From an uncultured Alistipes sp. (lineage in GTDB: Bacteria; Bacteroidota; Bacteroidia; Bacteroidales; Rikenellaceae), in the NCBI RefSeq assembly GCF_963931675.1, contig NZ_OZ007039.1, positions 2,083,806-2,147,805 of the forward strand: a stretch of 64,000 nt of DNA. Reading direction: 5' to 3'. Shown here in pieces: positions 1-9,040 of the stretch. The first letter of the stretch is position 1. Each line of letters starts with the position of its first letter. The notes beneath the pieces were generated by a model. That model made no database searches and had not been told where the DNA came from. It saw nothing but the letters and a program-made list of their open reading frames with translations. A program made the translations under genes and the position numbers.

Positions 1-303
1 CACGGCATCAGCCACATCACGGGCGGCGGCTTCGACGAGAACATCCCGCGTATCCTGCACGAAGGGCAGGGGCTGGAGATCGAGGAGGGCTCGTGGGAGA
101 TCCTGCCGGTGTTCCGCTTCCTGGAGAAGTACGGCAAGGTGGCGCACCGCGAGATGTTCAACATCTTCAACATGGGTATCGGCATGGTCATCGCGCTGGA
201 CGCCGCGGAGGCTCCGAAAGCCATCGAGATCCTTCAGGCACAGGGCGAACGCGCCTCGGTCATCGGACGTGTCACGGACACCGGGAGTGTCGTCATCCGA
301 TAG
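1..303 (+). CDS. purM: Phosphoribosylformylglycinamidine cyclo-ligase, C-terminal part
   Basis: Partial gene cut by the window start; the last 100 codons remain, of about 340 usual for the family. PurM closes the imidazole ring, turning FGAM into AIR with ATP in de novo purine synthesis. The visible part opens with HGISHITGGGFDENIPR, the conserved glycine-rich C-domain motif, and continues with the EKYGKVAHREMFNIFNMGIG segment typical of PurM. The stop is four bases before the purN ATG, so it is the upstream member of a purine operon. Assignment is secure; the upstream part cannot be seen. Confidence 0.93.
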   Translation, partial: HGISHITGGGFDENIPRILHEGQGLEIEEGSWEILPVFRFLEKYGKVAHREMFNIFNMGIGMVIALDAAEAPKAIEILQAQGERASVIGRVTDTGSVVIR

Positions 304-307
304 GGCC

Positions 308-880
308 ATGCACCGTCTTGCAGTCTTCGCCAGCGGCAACGGCACGAACTTCGAGGCCATCGTAACGGCCTGCGAGCGGGGCGAGTTGTCCGCGGAGGTG
401 GTGCTGATGGTCTGCGACAAACCCGGGGCGCGGGTCATCGAACGGGCCCGGAACCACGGTGTCGTGACCTTCGCCTTCGCCCCGAAGGAGTACGCCTCGA
501 AGGCCGACTACGAACGGGAGATCGTCGCGCGGCTGGATGCCGCCGGGGTCGAACTGGTCTGTCTGGCCGGTTACATGCGGATCGTGGGCGATGTGCTGCT
601 GGGAGCCTATGCGGGGCGGATCATCAACATCCACCCCTCGCTGCTGCCGGCCTTCCGCGGTGCCCATGCCATCGAACAGGCCCTGGAGTACGGCGTCAAG
701 GTCTTCGGCGTGACGATCCATTACGTCGATGCCGAACTCGACGGCGGGCGGATCATCGCCCAGCGCGCCTTCCCCTACGAGGGGCACGACATCGAGGAGC
801 TGGAGCCGATGATCCATGCGGTGGAATATCCGCTTTATGTCGAAACGATTGGTAAATTATTGAACGCAAAAAAAGAATAG
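308..880 (+). CDS. purN: Phosphoribosylglycinamide formyltransferase
   Basis: A 190-residue protein of normal length. PurN transfers the formyl group of 10-formyl-THF to GAR in the third step of purine synthesis. It starts MHRLAVFASGNGTNFEAI (phosphoribosyl-binding loop GNGTN) and carries INIHPSLLPAFRG, with the catalytic Asn and His, followed by GVTIHYVDAELDGG with the catalytic Asp. The ATG at 308 is chosen because an in-frame upstream codon at 269 lies inside purM and adds non-conserved residues. It sits 4 nt after purM and 4 nt before purH, so co-translation is likely. FolD, encoded downstream, supplies its cofactor pool. Confidence 0.95.
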   Translation: MHRLAVFASGNGTNFEAIVTACERGELSAEVVLMVCDKPGARVIERARNHGVVTFAFAPKEYASKADYEREIVARLDAAGVELVCLAGYMRIVGDVLLGAYAGRIINIHPSLLPAFRGAHAIEQALEYGVKVFGVTIHYVDAELDGGRIIAQRAFPYEGHDIEELEPMIHAVEYPLYVETIGKLLNAKKE

Positions 881-884
881 CAAC

Positions 885-2414
885 ATGCGAGCATTGATCA
901 GTGTAAGCGACAAGACGGGTGTCGTGGAGTTCGCCAAGGGGCTCCGGGCACTCGGTTGGGAGGTGATCGCCACGGGCGGCACGATGAAACTGCTGCGGGA
1001 GAGCGGCGTCGAGGTCATCAACATCAGCGACGTGACGGGATTCCCGGAGATCTGCGACGGGCGGGTCAAGACCCTCCATCCGAAGGTCCACGGCGGGCTG
1101 CTGGCGCGCCGCGATGATCCCGAGCACCTGAAAGCCTTGAAGGAGAACGATATCGAGTTCATCGACATGGTGTGCGTGAACCTCTACCCGTTCCGGCAGA
1201 CGATCGCCAAACCGGACGTGAAGATGGAGGACGCCATCGAGAACATCGACATCGGCGGACCTTCGATGCTGCGTTCGGCGGCGAAGAACTGGGCCGACGT
1301 GACGGTGGTGTGCGATCCGGCGGACTACGCGCAGGTGCTGGAGGAGATCCGCACCTCGGGCAATACCGAAAAGGCCACGCGGCTGAAACTCTCGGCCAAG
1401 GCCTATACCCATACGGCGGAGTATGACGCGATGATTGCCACCTACATGCGCAAGCAGGCGGGGCTGAACGAAAAACTCTTCCTGGAATTCGACCTCGTGC
1501 AGTCGCTGCGTTACGGCGAGAACCCGCACCAGGGGGCGAAGTTCTACCGTGAGGAGCACAAGGTGCCCTACTCGCTGGCTTTTGCCCGTCAGTTGAACGG
1601 CAAGGAGCTGTCGTACAACAATATCCAGGATGCCAATGCCGCGCTGTGCATCGTGCGGGAGTTCGACCGTCCGTTCTGCGTCGGACTGAAGCACATGAAC
1701 CCCTGCGGGGCTGCCGTGGGCCGGGATGTCGTCGAGGCGTGGACCAAGGCCTATGAGGCCGACAAGGTTTCGATCTTCGGCGGTATCGTTGCCACGAACT
1801 GCACCGTGACGCGCGAGGCGGCCGAGCTGATGAAACCCATCTTCCTGGAGATCATCATGGCTCCGAAGTTCGACGAAGGGGCGCTGGAGGTGCTCTGCAC
1901 GAAGAAGAACCTGCGGCTGCTGGAGGTTGACATGACGAAGGGCGCCGTGGACCCGAAACAGTACGTAAGCGTCAACGGCGGCCTGCTGGTGCAGGACCTC
2001 GACGTGACGACCAGGGAGGTGATGCCCGACATGTGCGTCACGAAGGCTCAGCCCGCGGCGGAGCAGATGGACGACCTGAATTTCGGCTGGAGAATCGTCA
2101 AGCACGTGAAGTCGAACGCCATTGTGGCCGTGAAGGATGGCCGTACGTTAGGCGTCGGCGCCGGGCAGATGAACCGCATCGGTTCGGCTGAACTGGCTCT
2201 GAATCAAGCCCGTGCCGCCGGTGTGACGGAGGGAATCGTGCTGGCATCGGACGGCTTCTTCCCCTTCGACGACTGCGTGGCGCTGGCTGCCGAGTACGGC
2301 GTGACGGCCATCGTGCAGCCGGGCGGGTCGGTGCGTGACGAGGATTCGATCCGCAAGGCCGACGAGAAGGGCATCGCCATGTGTTTTACCGGCGAGCGCC
2401 ATTTCAAACACTGA
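885..2414 (+). CDS. purH: Bifunctional AICAR transformylase / IMP cyclohydrolase
   Basis: A 509-residue protein that carries out the last two steps to IMP: formylation of AICAR using 10-formyl-THF, then ring closure. The N-terminal MGS-like cyclohydrolase domain (about 1-150) has SDKTG near the start and KTLHPK at 62-67. The transformylase domain (about 190-509) has GENPHQ at 211-216 and the catalytic Lys269-His270 pair in KHMNPCG. Length is slightly below the E. coli enzyme but complete at both ends. It lies 4 nt after purN and 19 nt before purD in the same operon. Confidence 0.97.
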   Translation: MRALISVSDKTGVVEFAKGLRALGWEVIATGGTMKLLRESGVEVINISDVTGFPEICDGRVKTLHPKVHGGLLARRDDPEHLKALKENDIEFIDMVCVNLYPFRQTIAKPDVKMEDAIENIDIGGPSMLRSAAKNWADVTVVCDPADYAQVLEEIRTSGNTEKATRLKLSAKAYTHTAEYDAMIATYMRKQAGLNEKLFLEFDLVQSLRYGENPHQGAKFYREEHKVPYSLAFARQLNGKELSYNNIQDANAALCIVREFDRPFCVGLKHMNPCGAAVGRDVVEAWTKAYEADKVSIFGGIVATNCTVTREAAELMKPIFLEIIMAPKFDEGALEVLCTKKNLRLLEVDMTKGAVDPKQYVSVNGGLLVQDLDVTTREVMPDMCVTKAQPAAEQMDDLNFGWRIVKHVKSNAIVAVKDGRTLGVGAGQMNRIGSAELALNQARAAGVTEGIVLASDGFFPFDDCVALAAEYGVTAIVQPGGSVRDEDSIRKADEKGIAMCFTGERHFKH

Positions 2415-2433
2415 TCCGAAAAACAGAACGCCC

Positions 2434-3684
2434 ATGAAAGTACTGGTAATCGGCGGCGGAGGCCGCGAACACGCCATCGTCGATGCGCTTTCGCGCTCGG
2501 CGCAGGTGGAGAAGATCTTCTGCGCGCCCGGCAATGCGGGCATAGCGCGTCAGGCCGAGTGCGTGGCCATCCGGGAGACCGAGGTGGAGCGTCTGCGCGA
2601 CTTTGCCGCGGCGGAGGGCATCGGGCTGACGGTCGTCGGTCCCGAAGTGGCGCTGGCGGCGGGAGTCGTTGACTGCTTCAAGGCCGCGGGGCTGCGGATC
2701 TTCGGTCCCACGAAGGCGGCGGCCCGCATCGAGTCGTCGAAGGAGTTTGCCAAGGAGTTGATGGCCAAATACGAGATCCCGACGGCCGGATTCCGTGCCT
2801 TCACGGAGTATGTTGCGGCGCGCGACTATGTGGCCGGGCGTCCGTTCCCTGCGGTGCTGAAGTACGACGGACTGGCGGCCGGGAAGGGCGTGGTGATTGC
2901 CCAAACGATGGAGGAGGCCGATGCGGCCCTGAAGGAGATGCTGCTCGACGACAGGTTCGGCGAGGGCAAGGTCGTCGTCGAGGATTACCTCGAAGGCCCG
3001 GAGTTTTCGCTCCTGTGCTTCGTCTCGGGGAGCCGCGTGTGGCCCATGGTGCTCTCGCAGGACCACAAGCGGGCCTTCGATGGCGACCAGGGCCCCAACA
3101 CGGGCGGCATGGGCGCCTATTCGCCGCTGCCGTTCATCACTGCGGAGGACGAACGCTTCGCCGTGGAGCGGATCATGCGCCCGACGGCCGAGGCGATGGT
3201 TGCCGAAGGCTGTCCCTTCGAAGGGGTGCTCTACGGCGGCCTGATGAAGACGGCGCAGGGCATCAAGGTCATCGAGTTCAACGCCCGTTTCGGCGATCCC
3301 GAGACGGAGGTCGTATTGCCGCGTCTGAAGAGCGACATCGTCGACATCTTCTGCGCCGTGGCCGACGGCGGTGATGCCCGTCTGGAGTGGGATTCCCGTC
3401 CGGCACTGGGCATCGTGCTGGCCTCGAAAGGGTATCCCGGAAGCTATGAGAAGGGCCACGAGATTACGGGCCTTGAGAATGTCGAGGGAACGGTCTACCA
3501 CATGGGTACGAAGGCCGACGGAGACCGGATTGTGACGGCAGGCGGCCGGGTGCTGTTTGTCGTGGGGAGGGGTGCCACGCTGGCCGAGGCGCGCGAAGCG
3601 GCGCTGCGTGATGTGGCGCGCATCGGGTGCGACAACCTTTTCCACCGCACCGACATCGGACACTGGGCTTTGGACGAAAAATAA
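2434..3684 (+). CDS. purD: Phosphoribosylamine-glycine ligase (GAR synthetase)
   Basis: A 416-residue ATP-grasp enzyme joining glycine to phosphoribosylamine, the second step of purine synthesis. It begins MKVLVIGGGGREHAI, the PurD N-terminal signature, and contains the ATP-grasp segments GLAAGKGVVIA and DQGPNTGGMGAYSP, with NARFGDPE near the metal site. The ATG at 2434 is chosen over an in-frame upstream codon because the family begins with this signature and the extension overlaps purH. It starts 19 nt after purH and ends 8 nt before folD. Confidence 0.96.
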   Translation: MKVLVIGGGGREHAIVDALSRSAQVEKIFCAPGNAGIARQAECVAIRETEVERLRDFAAAEGIGLTVVGPEVALAAGVVDCFKAAGLRIFGPTKAAARIESSKEFAKELMAKYEIPTAGFRAFTEYVAARDYVAGRPFPAVLKYDGLAAGKGVVIAQTMEEADAALKEMLLDDRFGEGKVVVEDYLEGPEFSLLCFVSGSRVWPMVLSQDHKRAFDGDQGPNTGGMGAYSPLPFITAEDERFAVERIMRPTAEAMVAEGCPFEGVLYGGLMKTAQGIKVIEFNARFGDPETEVVLPRLKSDIVDIFCAVADGGDARLEWDSRPALGIVLASKGYPGSYEKGHEITGLENVEGTVYHMGTKADGDRIVTAGGRVLFVVGRGATLAEAREAALRDVARIGCDNLFHRTDIGHWALDEK

Positions 3685-3692
3685 CGAAAAAT

Positions 3693-4538
3693 ATGATTAT
3701 CAGCGGAAAAGAACTGTCGGCCCGACTGAAGGCCGAAATGGCCGAGCAGGTGAAGACCTTCCCGGCAAAATACGGGCGCGTGCCCCATCTGGTGGTGATT
3801 CTCGTGGGGGACAATCCGGCGAGCGTGAGTTATGTGACGGGCAAGGCGAAGGCCTCGGCCGAGGTCGGAATCCGCAACACGACGATCCGCCGCCCGGAGT
3901 CGATTCCGGAGGCGGAATTGCTGGGGCTGATTGCCGAACTGAATGCCGATCCGGAGGTGGACGGCATTCTGGTGCAGCTGCCCCTGCCGAAGCATATCGA
4001 CGAGGCGAAGGTGATTGAGGCGATCGACAAGGCGAAGGATGTGGACGGGTTCCATCCGCTGAATGTGGCGGCGCTGTGGCAGAAACAGCCCTGCACGCTG
4101 CCCTGCACGCCGAAGGGGATCCTCAAGATGCTGACGGCCGCCGGGGTGGAGATCGCCGGGAAGCGCGCCGTGGTGATCGGCCGCAGCAACATCGTGGGGC
4201 TGCCGGTCTCGAAACTGCTGCTGGATGCGAATGCCACGGTGACGATGGCCCACAGCCGCACGCGCAACCTCGCCGAGGTGACGCGCCAGGCGGAGATTCT
4301 GGTCGTGGCCATCGGGCGCCCGAAGTTCGTGACGGCCGATATGGTCTCCGAAGGGACGGTGGTGATCGACGTGGGCGTGAACCGCGACCCGGAGACGGGC
4401 AAACTGTGCGGCGATGTCGACTTTGCGGCCATCGAGCCCAAGGCTTCGGTCATCACGCCGGTGCCGGGCGGCGTCGGCCCGATGACGATCTGCTGCCTGA
4501 TGGAGAACACGATCGAGTGCTTTTTGAAAAGCCGCTGA
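3693..4538 (+). CDS. folD: Methylenetetrahydrofolate dehydrogenase / methenyl-THF cyclohydrolase
   Basis: A 281-residue bifunctional enzyme interconverting methylene-, methenyl- and 10-formyl-THF with NADP. Visible motifs are Tyr47 with Lys51 in SYVTGKAKAS (the catalytic Tyr/Lys pair), the NADP-binding VIGRSNIVGLP and the C-terminal PGGVGPMT signature. It is the last gene of the purine operon, 8 nt after purD, and is followed by a strong terminator at 4565. The placement fits a supply role, because PurN and PurH consume its 10-formyl-THF product. Assignment is secure. Confidence 0.96.
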   Translation: MIISGKELSARLKAEMAEQVKTFPAKYGRVPHLVVILVGDNPASVSYVTGKAKASAEVGIRNTTIRRPESIPEAELLGLIAELNADPEVDGILVQLPLPKHIDEAKVIEAIDKAKDVDGFHPLNVAALWQKQPCTLPCTPKGILKMLTAAGVEIAGKRAVVIGRSNIVGLPVSKLLLDANATVTMAHSRTRNLAEVTRQAEILVVAIGRPKFVTADMVSEGTVVIDVGVNRDPETGKLCGDVDFAAIEPKASVITPVPGGVGPMTICCLMENTIECFLKSR

Positions 4539-4564
4539 TGCGCTTCTTGGATGCTCCTTGGATG

Positions 4565-4599
4565 AAACCGGCCCTTTCCCTTCGGAGGGTCGGTTTTTT
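4565..4599 (+). terminator. Intrinsic terminator of the purine operon
   Basis: Inverted arms AAACCGGCCCT (4565-4575) and AGGGTCGGTTT (4586-4596) with one G-T pair form a hairpin followed by a run of T, 26 nt after the folD stop. Confidence 0.85.
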
Positions 4600-4705
4600 C
4601 TGTCTCCGGGGCCGGATCACGGGTTTGGGGCCGAATCCCGCGATGCACTGTCGGGATGGTAAGATGAGGGGAGGCGGGAGGATTGAAAATCAGTAGTTCT
4701 GGGTA

Positions 4706-4736
4706 TTGCCCGGTGTGTGCGGACAGCCTACCTTTA
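4706..4736 (+). promoter_or_regulatory. Candidate promoter of the methyltransferase gene
   Basis: TTG at 4706-4708 and TACCTTTA at 4729-4736 (seven of eight bases of TANNTTTG) are separated by 20 nt. The start codon at 4748 would leave a leader of only about 5 nt, so either the start or this promoter is uncertain. Confidence 0.4.
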
Positions 4737-4747
4737 CCGAAAAAACG

Positions 4748-5542
4748 ATGGAAAAGATCCGACCCCTTCTGGCGGAGGTTCCCGCCACGTTGCTCGTGCC
4801 GCTTTGGGCACGAGCCGAAGAACAGAAACGTCCTGATCCGCTGGTCCGCGATCCCCGATCGGCGGAGATTCTTCGGGCGCTCGATTTCGATTTTTCCCGC
4901 TTTTCGGGAGGCTGGATGTCACAACTCGGGTGTTGCATCCGCACGGTGATTCTCGATCGGGAGGTGCAGCGTTTTTTGGACGCACATCCCGGTTCGACGG
5001 TCATCAATCTCGGTTGCGGACTCGATACGCGGGTTGGGCGACTCTCCGGATATGCCCACTGGTACGATCTCGACCTTCCGGAGGTGATCGCCCTGCGGTC
5101 GCACTTTTTCACCGAGACGGAGCAGCGGCATATGATAGCCTCATCGGTACTTGACAGCGGCTGGATGGAACGCATTATGGCTCCCGGTCCGGTACTGGTC
5201 ATTGCCGAGGGGTTGTTCATGTATTTTTCGGAGGAGGAGGTGACTTCCCTGCTGGATGCGTTGGCCCGATATTTCCCCAAGGCCGTGCTGCTGGTTGAGA
5301 TGCTTGCTCCGCTGCTGGTCGGCCGGAACCGGATGCACGATGTCGTGAAGAATGCCTCTTTCAAATGGACTCTGTCCGACAGCCGCGATTTCAGCCGGCT
5401 GAATTCCCGCCTGCATTATGATTGTGAATGGTCCTATTTCGATATGGCTCGTCGACGCTGGCGTTATTTACGGCTGATTCATTGGATCGGGTGGGTACGC
5501 CGCAATATGAACAACCGTATCGTAAGGTTGCATTTCGAATGA
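4748..5542 (+). CDS. Class I SAM-dependent methyltransferase, LCM/PPM1 family
   Basis: A 264-residue cytosolic protein. The motif VINLGCGLDTR at 85-95 is the SAM-binding signature of the leucine carboxyl methyltransferase (PPM1/LCMT) family, and FVI-type acidic motif WYDLDLPEVIALR and AEGLFMYFSEEEV follow in the expected order. Family members O-methylate carboxylates of proteins, polyketides or small molecules; the substrate here cannot be read from sequence. It stands alone between the purine-operon terminator and a convergent minus-strand gene. ATG 4748 is chosen since the upstream in-frame codon at 4706 adds non-conserved residues. Confidence 0.8.
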   Translation: MEKIRPLLAEVPATLLVPLWARAEEQKRPDPLVRDPRSAEILRALDFDFSRFSGGWMSQLGCCIRTVILDREVQRFLDAHPGSTVINLGCGLDTRVGRLSGYAHWYDLDLPEVIALRSHFFTETEQRHMIASSVLDSGWMERIMAPGPVLVIAEGLFMYFSEEEVTSLLDALARYFPKAVLLVEMLAPLLVGRNRMHDVVKNASFKWTLSDSRDFSRLNSRLHYDCEWSYFDMARRRWRYLRLIHWIGWVRRNMNNRIVRLHFE

Positions 5543-5584
5543 AAGAGTGGCGGGACCGGGGCCAAAGCCCGGTCTCGCGTTTGT

Positions 5585-6970
5585 TTATCGGCGGAAAGTG
5601 GCCGTCAGCGACTCGGGCAGCGGGGCGGAGGCGTCGCGCCGCCAGACCATCGCCCGGTCGGCGGCCGCATCGCCCGTCCCGAAGTCGAACCCGTCCTCCG
5701 AATGGAAGGTCACGGGGATCCCGCCCCCGAATCCGAATTTTTCGTAAAAGGCCGGGAGCCACGGTTCGCCGGGGGTGGGGATCAGGAAGGCGGCATCGTC
5801 GCCGCGTTCGGCGATGAGCGTCATGGCCTGCCGCATGAGTTGCGAAGCCAGGCCGCGGCGGCGGGCCGATTCGGCCGTGGCGACGCCGTAGATGTAGGTC
5901 GTGCGTCCGAGTTCGGTCTCGAACGGCAGGAGGTGGAGCATCGCCACGGTGCGACCCTCCTCCGTGAGGGTCAGCACACGCCGCCGCGAGTAGTAGCGGA
6001 TCAGGAACGAGTCGACGAAATCGTCGTCATCACCGAAAGCCTCCATCCACAACCGCTTGCAGGCCAGTTCGTCGGGGTGGAGCCGGATGGCCGTGAACTT
6101 GTGCTGCAGAAAGGCCGGGTGGTAGGAGAGTTTGGCCCGCCGGAGCCCGTCGATACCGAGGTCCTCCTCGCGGTTGATGAGCGTGAAGCGCGCGGGCAGG
6201 TGTTCGGCGAAGCATTTGTTGATGATCGTGAAGGCGCCGTCGTACTCCGTGTCGGCCTTCTCGACGTGGGTGTCGAACGTGTGGTCGTTGACCGCCGAAC
6301 CGTAGGTGAAGGCCACCAGGCGGTCGCCCACATAGATACAGCCGCCCTGCAGTCCCAGTTCCGCGAAGTGTTCGAAGGCCCGCTGCATGGCCCGCTGTTC
6401 GGCACAGAGTTCCGAAGTGTGACCCTCGTGGACCTTCCGCCACTCGCGCTCCAGGGCCATGCACTCCTGAAACCGATCCGGGGTCAGCTCCTCATAGCGG
6501 AAGTCGGGGTATTCGGCCGTGAAGCGGTTGATGTGGTTGCGCTTGGGCTGGTAGCGGCGCCCCGGCAGCGTGCGCAGGTCGTCGGCGTTGTAGACGTAAT
6601 CCTCCAGCGCCCGGTCCGACTCGAAGGCGAACTCCCCGGGGTGCATCCGCCGGATCATCTCACGCCCCTCGTCCGTCAGCCCGATGATGCGCAGGCGTTG
6701 GCCGTGGGCATGGGCATCCTCGCGCAACTGCGGGATGATCGGCCCGAAATCGCCCTCGCCGACCGGCTGCATGTAGCCGATGCGCTCGCCGCCGTCGATC
6801 TGGAAACGGATCACCAGGAAACCCCCGATCTCGGCCCACGCACTGTGGTAGACCGCCTGCCAGCAGTACATGTTGGCGAAGGCCAGGTCGCAGTTGCAGA
6901 TGCCCGAGGGCATCGTATGGCGCTCGATGACGCTGCGGTCTTCGAGACGTACGGGGCGAAACTCAATCAT
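5585..6970 (-). CDS. DUF2156 (LPG-synthase C-terminal-like) and GNAT acetyltransferase fusion
   Basis: A 461-residue two-domain protein. Residues about 1-290 match DUF2156, the soluble catalytic fold of lysyl-phosphatidylglycerol synthases, which is a GNAT-like transferase usually using aminoacyl-tRNA. Residues about 300-461 are a standard GNAT acetyltransferase with the acetyl-CoA loop RRRGLASQL and FYEKFGFG at the end. There is no membrane region, unlike MprF. Its ATG overlaps the stop of the LtaS-like gene upstream by 8 nt (ATGATTGA), so translation is probably coupled. Acceptor and donor are unknown; modification of an envelope lipid or its headgroup is an inference from the neighbour. 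Confidence 0.8.
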   Translation of the reverse strand: MIEFRPVRLEDRSVIERHTMPSGICNCDLAFANMYCWQAVYHSAWAEIGGFLVIRFQIDGGERIGYMQPVGEGDFGPIIPQLREDAHAHGQRLRIIGLTDEGREMIRRMHPGEFAFESDRALEDYVYNADDLRTLPGRRYQPKRNHINRFTAEYPDFRYEELTPDRFQECMALEREWRKVHEGHTSELCAEQRAMQRAFEHFAELGLQGGCIYVGDRLVAFTYGSAVNDHTFDTHVEKADTEYDGAFTIINKCFAEHLPARFTLINREEDLGIDGLRRAKLSYHPAFLQHKFTAIRLHPDELACKRLWMEAFGDDDDFVDSFLIRYYSRRRVLTLTEEGRTVAMLHLLPFETELGRTTYIYGVATAESARRRGLASQLMRQAMTLIAERGDDAAFLIPTPGEPWLPAFYEKFGFGGGIPVTFHSEDGFDFGTGDAAADRAMVWRRDASAPLPESLTATFRR

Positions 6971-9017
6971 GGATGGTGTAATTCTTTTGCGCGATGCGTC
7001 CGTAGTATTGCTGGACGAGGGCCTGGAAACTCCGGACAAGGCTGTCGGCAGCCGGAGAGACCGCACCCGCCGGGGTGGAAATCCCGGGACTTGCCGGGGC
7101 GGGACTGTCTGCCGTTGCCGTGGTTGCCGGAGCGGAGCCTTCGGAGGTTGCCGGGGTTGCGAAGACCGCGGGCGTGAAACCGAGCGGATTCCCCGCATCG
7201 TCGAGCGTAAGGACCCCTCCGTCGGTCAGGGCCCGGAACTGCCCGTCGTAGCTTACCGACCAGCGGGGGCGCTGCGGTTCGTTCAGTACGTCGCGCCCGA
7301 AGGCGAAGTAGGGCTCGCGGTTGCCCGTGAGTCCCAGCAGCGTCGGCATCAGGTCGAGCTGCTGTGTGACTTCCGTCACTTCGCCCCGCAGGGCGCCGTC
7401 GGGCGTATGGATGAAGCCGAGAATGTGCATGTTCTCCGGGTAGGAGCGGGTTGCCTCGGCGAATTTCTCCGATGAGACGTGGTCGGCCACGAAGACGAAG
7501 ATCGTGCGCCGGAACCACTCCTCCGCGCCGAAGCGTTCGAAGAAGCGGCGGAAGGCCTGGTCGTCGTAGGCTACGCCCTTATGGATTTTGGTGTAGCCGT
7601 CGGGGAGCGTTGCGGCGTACTGCGCGGGTACGACGAAGGGGTGGTGCGACGAGAGGGTGAACAGCGTGGCGAAGAAGGGTTCGGGCATTGCCGCGAGCTC
7701 CTCGCCCATGAATTGCAGGAAGGGTTCGTCCCAGATGCCCCAGTAACCGTCGAAATCCCCCGTGCCGTGGCGCGCTTCGTACTCCTCACGGCTTACGAGC
7801 CGCTCGACGCCCGCCGAGCGGGCGTAGGCTCCGAATCCCATCGAACCGTGCTCCGAACCGCAGAAAAAGGCCGTCGTGTAGCCCCGGTCGGCCAGCATGG
7901 CGGGCAGCTGGCGGCTCTCGCCGAGCGACTGCGGCATCAGCACGAAGGGGGTGCGGAACGACGGGATGCTTCCCAGGACCGAAGGCATGGCCTGGATCGA
8001 GCGCGTGCCGTTGGCGTACATCCGGCGGAAGGTCAGCCCCTCGCGCATCAGCGAATCGAGGAATGGCGTGAAACCCTTCTGCGGAAGGCCGGCGTAGAGC
8101 TCCGGGCAGAGGTGCGCCGAGTGTTCGGCCGACATGCTCTCCAGGATGAAGAGCACGATATTGCGTTCGCCGAGGTTCAGCGCCGTGGTGTCCGCCGGTT
8201 GGTGGACGGGCGTGAAGAGCCGCGGAAGCTCCTCCTCGGAGAAGTATTTCCGGAATTTTATGCTGCTGGAGGAGCTTCCTGCCGTGCGGAGGATGCAGAA
8301 CGGGTTGCTCAGAATGAGGTTGGCCTTGCCGCTGTCCGGGGTGTAGAGCGTGGCGTTCGAGAGGGTGATCGGGCGCGTCATGCGCGTCATGCCGCCCCGC
8401 ATTCCGGCGATGCTCAGCCCTGCGGCCACGGCAAGGAGCACGCTTCCGCCGACATGGTAGGGCCAGCCGCTGCGCAGCAGGCTCTCTTCGCGCACCCGGC
8501 GGCGGTAGCCCCAGGCCAGCAGGGCCGTGAGGAGCGCCCACAGCAGGACGAGGTACCAGTTCTCGGCCATGAACTTCCCGACGAGCTGCAGCGAGTTGTC
8601 GTTGTAGGCGAAGAAGATCTCGTCGGCCGTGAAGCGTTTCTGCGTATAGCGGAAGTAGACCGTATCGGCGAGGTTCGTGGCCACGACGAGCAGGGAGTTG
8701 ATCGCCACGTAGTAGCCATAGAGGAGGCTGCGGTACCAGCGCTTTTCTCGCACGTGTAGCGGCAGCAGCGAGAGCAGGATGAACGCTCCGTCGGCGTAGA
8801 CCACCGAGGCGGTGTCGAATTTCAGCGCTCCGGCCAGCAGCGGACCGATTTCGGCGAAGGTCAGCGTTCCCAACTGGGCAGCGTTATAGAGGTAGAAGGT
8901 GATGCGGCAGAGCATCAGCACCGCATAGAGCAGAACGAGCCGCCACACCAGCATCCCCAGCGGGGTGCGGAGCAGGCGTGTCGGCAGGCTTTGATTGCGG
9001 ATCGTTCGTTCCATCAT
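6963..9017 (-). CDS. LtaS-like membrane sulfatase/phosphatase-superfamily transferase
   Basis: A 684-residue inner-membrane protein. About five membrane segments occupy residues 15-240, followed by an extracytoplasmic alkaline-phosphatase/sulfatase domain of the LtaS type. Visible are NIVLFILESMSAEHS (metal-binding Glu), YANGTRSIQAMPSVL with the probable nucleophile Thr, and FVADHVSSEK with the C-terminal metal Asp-His. Family members transfer phosphoglycerol or phosphoethanolamine to glycans or lipids; the Bacteroidetes substrate is not known. The C-terminus (about 620-660) is Ala/Thr/Pro-rich. ATG 9017 is chosen because the open frame upstream encodes only an Arg/Glu-rich run from a purine tract; ATG 9014 is also possible. 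Confidence 0.85.
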   Translation of the reverse strand: MMERTIRNQSLPTRLLRTPLGMLVWRLVLLYAVLMLCRITFYLYNAAQLGTLTFAEIGPLLAGALKFDTASVVYADGAFILLSLLPLHVREKRWYRSLLYGYYVAINSLLVVATNLADTVYFRYTQKRFTADEIFFAYNDNSLQLVGKFMAENWYLVLLWALLTALLAWGYRRRVREESLLRSGWPYHVGGSVLLAVAAGLSIAGMRGGMTRMTRPITLSNATLYTPDSGKANLILSNPFCILRTAGSSSSSIKFRKYFSEEELPRLFTPVHQPADTTALNLGERNIVLFILESMSAEHSAHLCPELYAGLPQKGFTPFLDSLMREGLTFRRMYANGTRSIQAMPSVLGSIPSFRTPFVLMPQSLGESRQLPAMLADRGYTTAFFCGSEHGSMGFGAYARSAGVERLVSREEYEARHGTGDFDGYWGIWDEPFLQFMGEELAAMPEPFFATLFTLSSHHPFVVPAQYAATLPDGYTKIHKGVAYDDQAFRRFFERFGAEEWFRRTIFVFVADHVSSEKFAEATRSYPENMHILGFIHTPDGALRGEVTEVTQQLDLMPTLLGLTGNREPYFAFGRDVLNEPQRPRWSVSYDGQFRALTDGGVLTLDDAGNPLGFTPAVFATPATSEGSAPATTATADSPAPASPGISTPAGAVSPAADSLVRSFQALVQQYYGRIAQKNYTIHD

Positions 9018-9040
9018 GTATTTTCCCCGATTCCTGTTGT

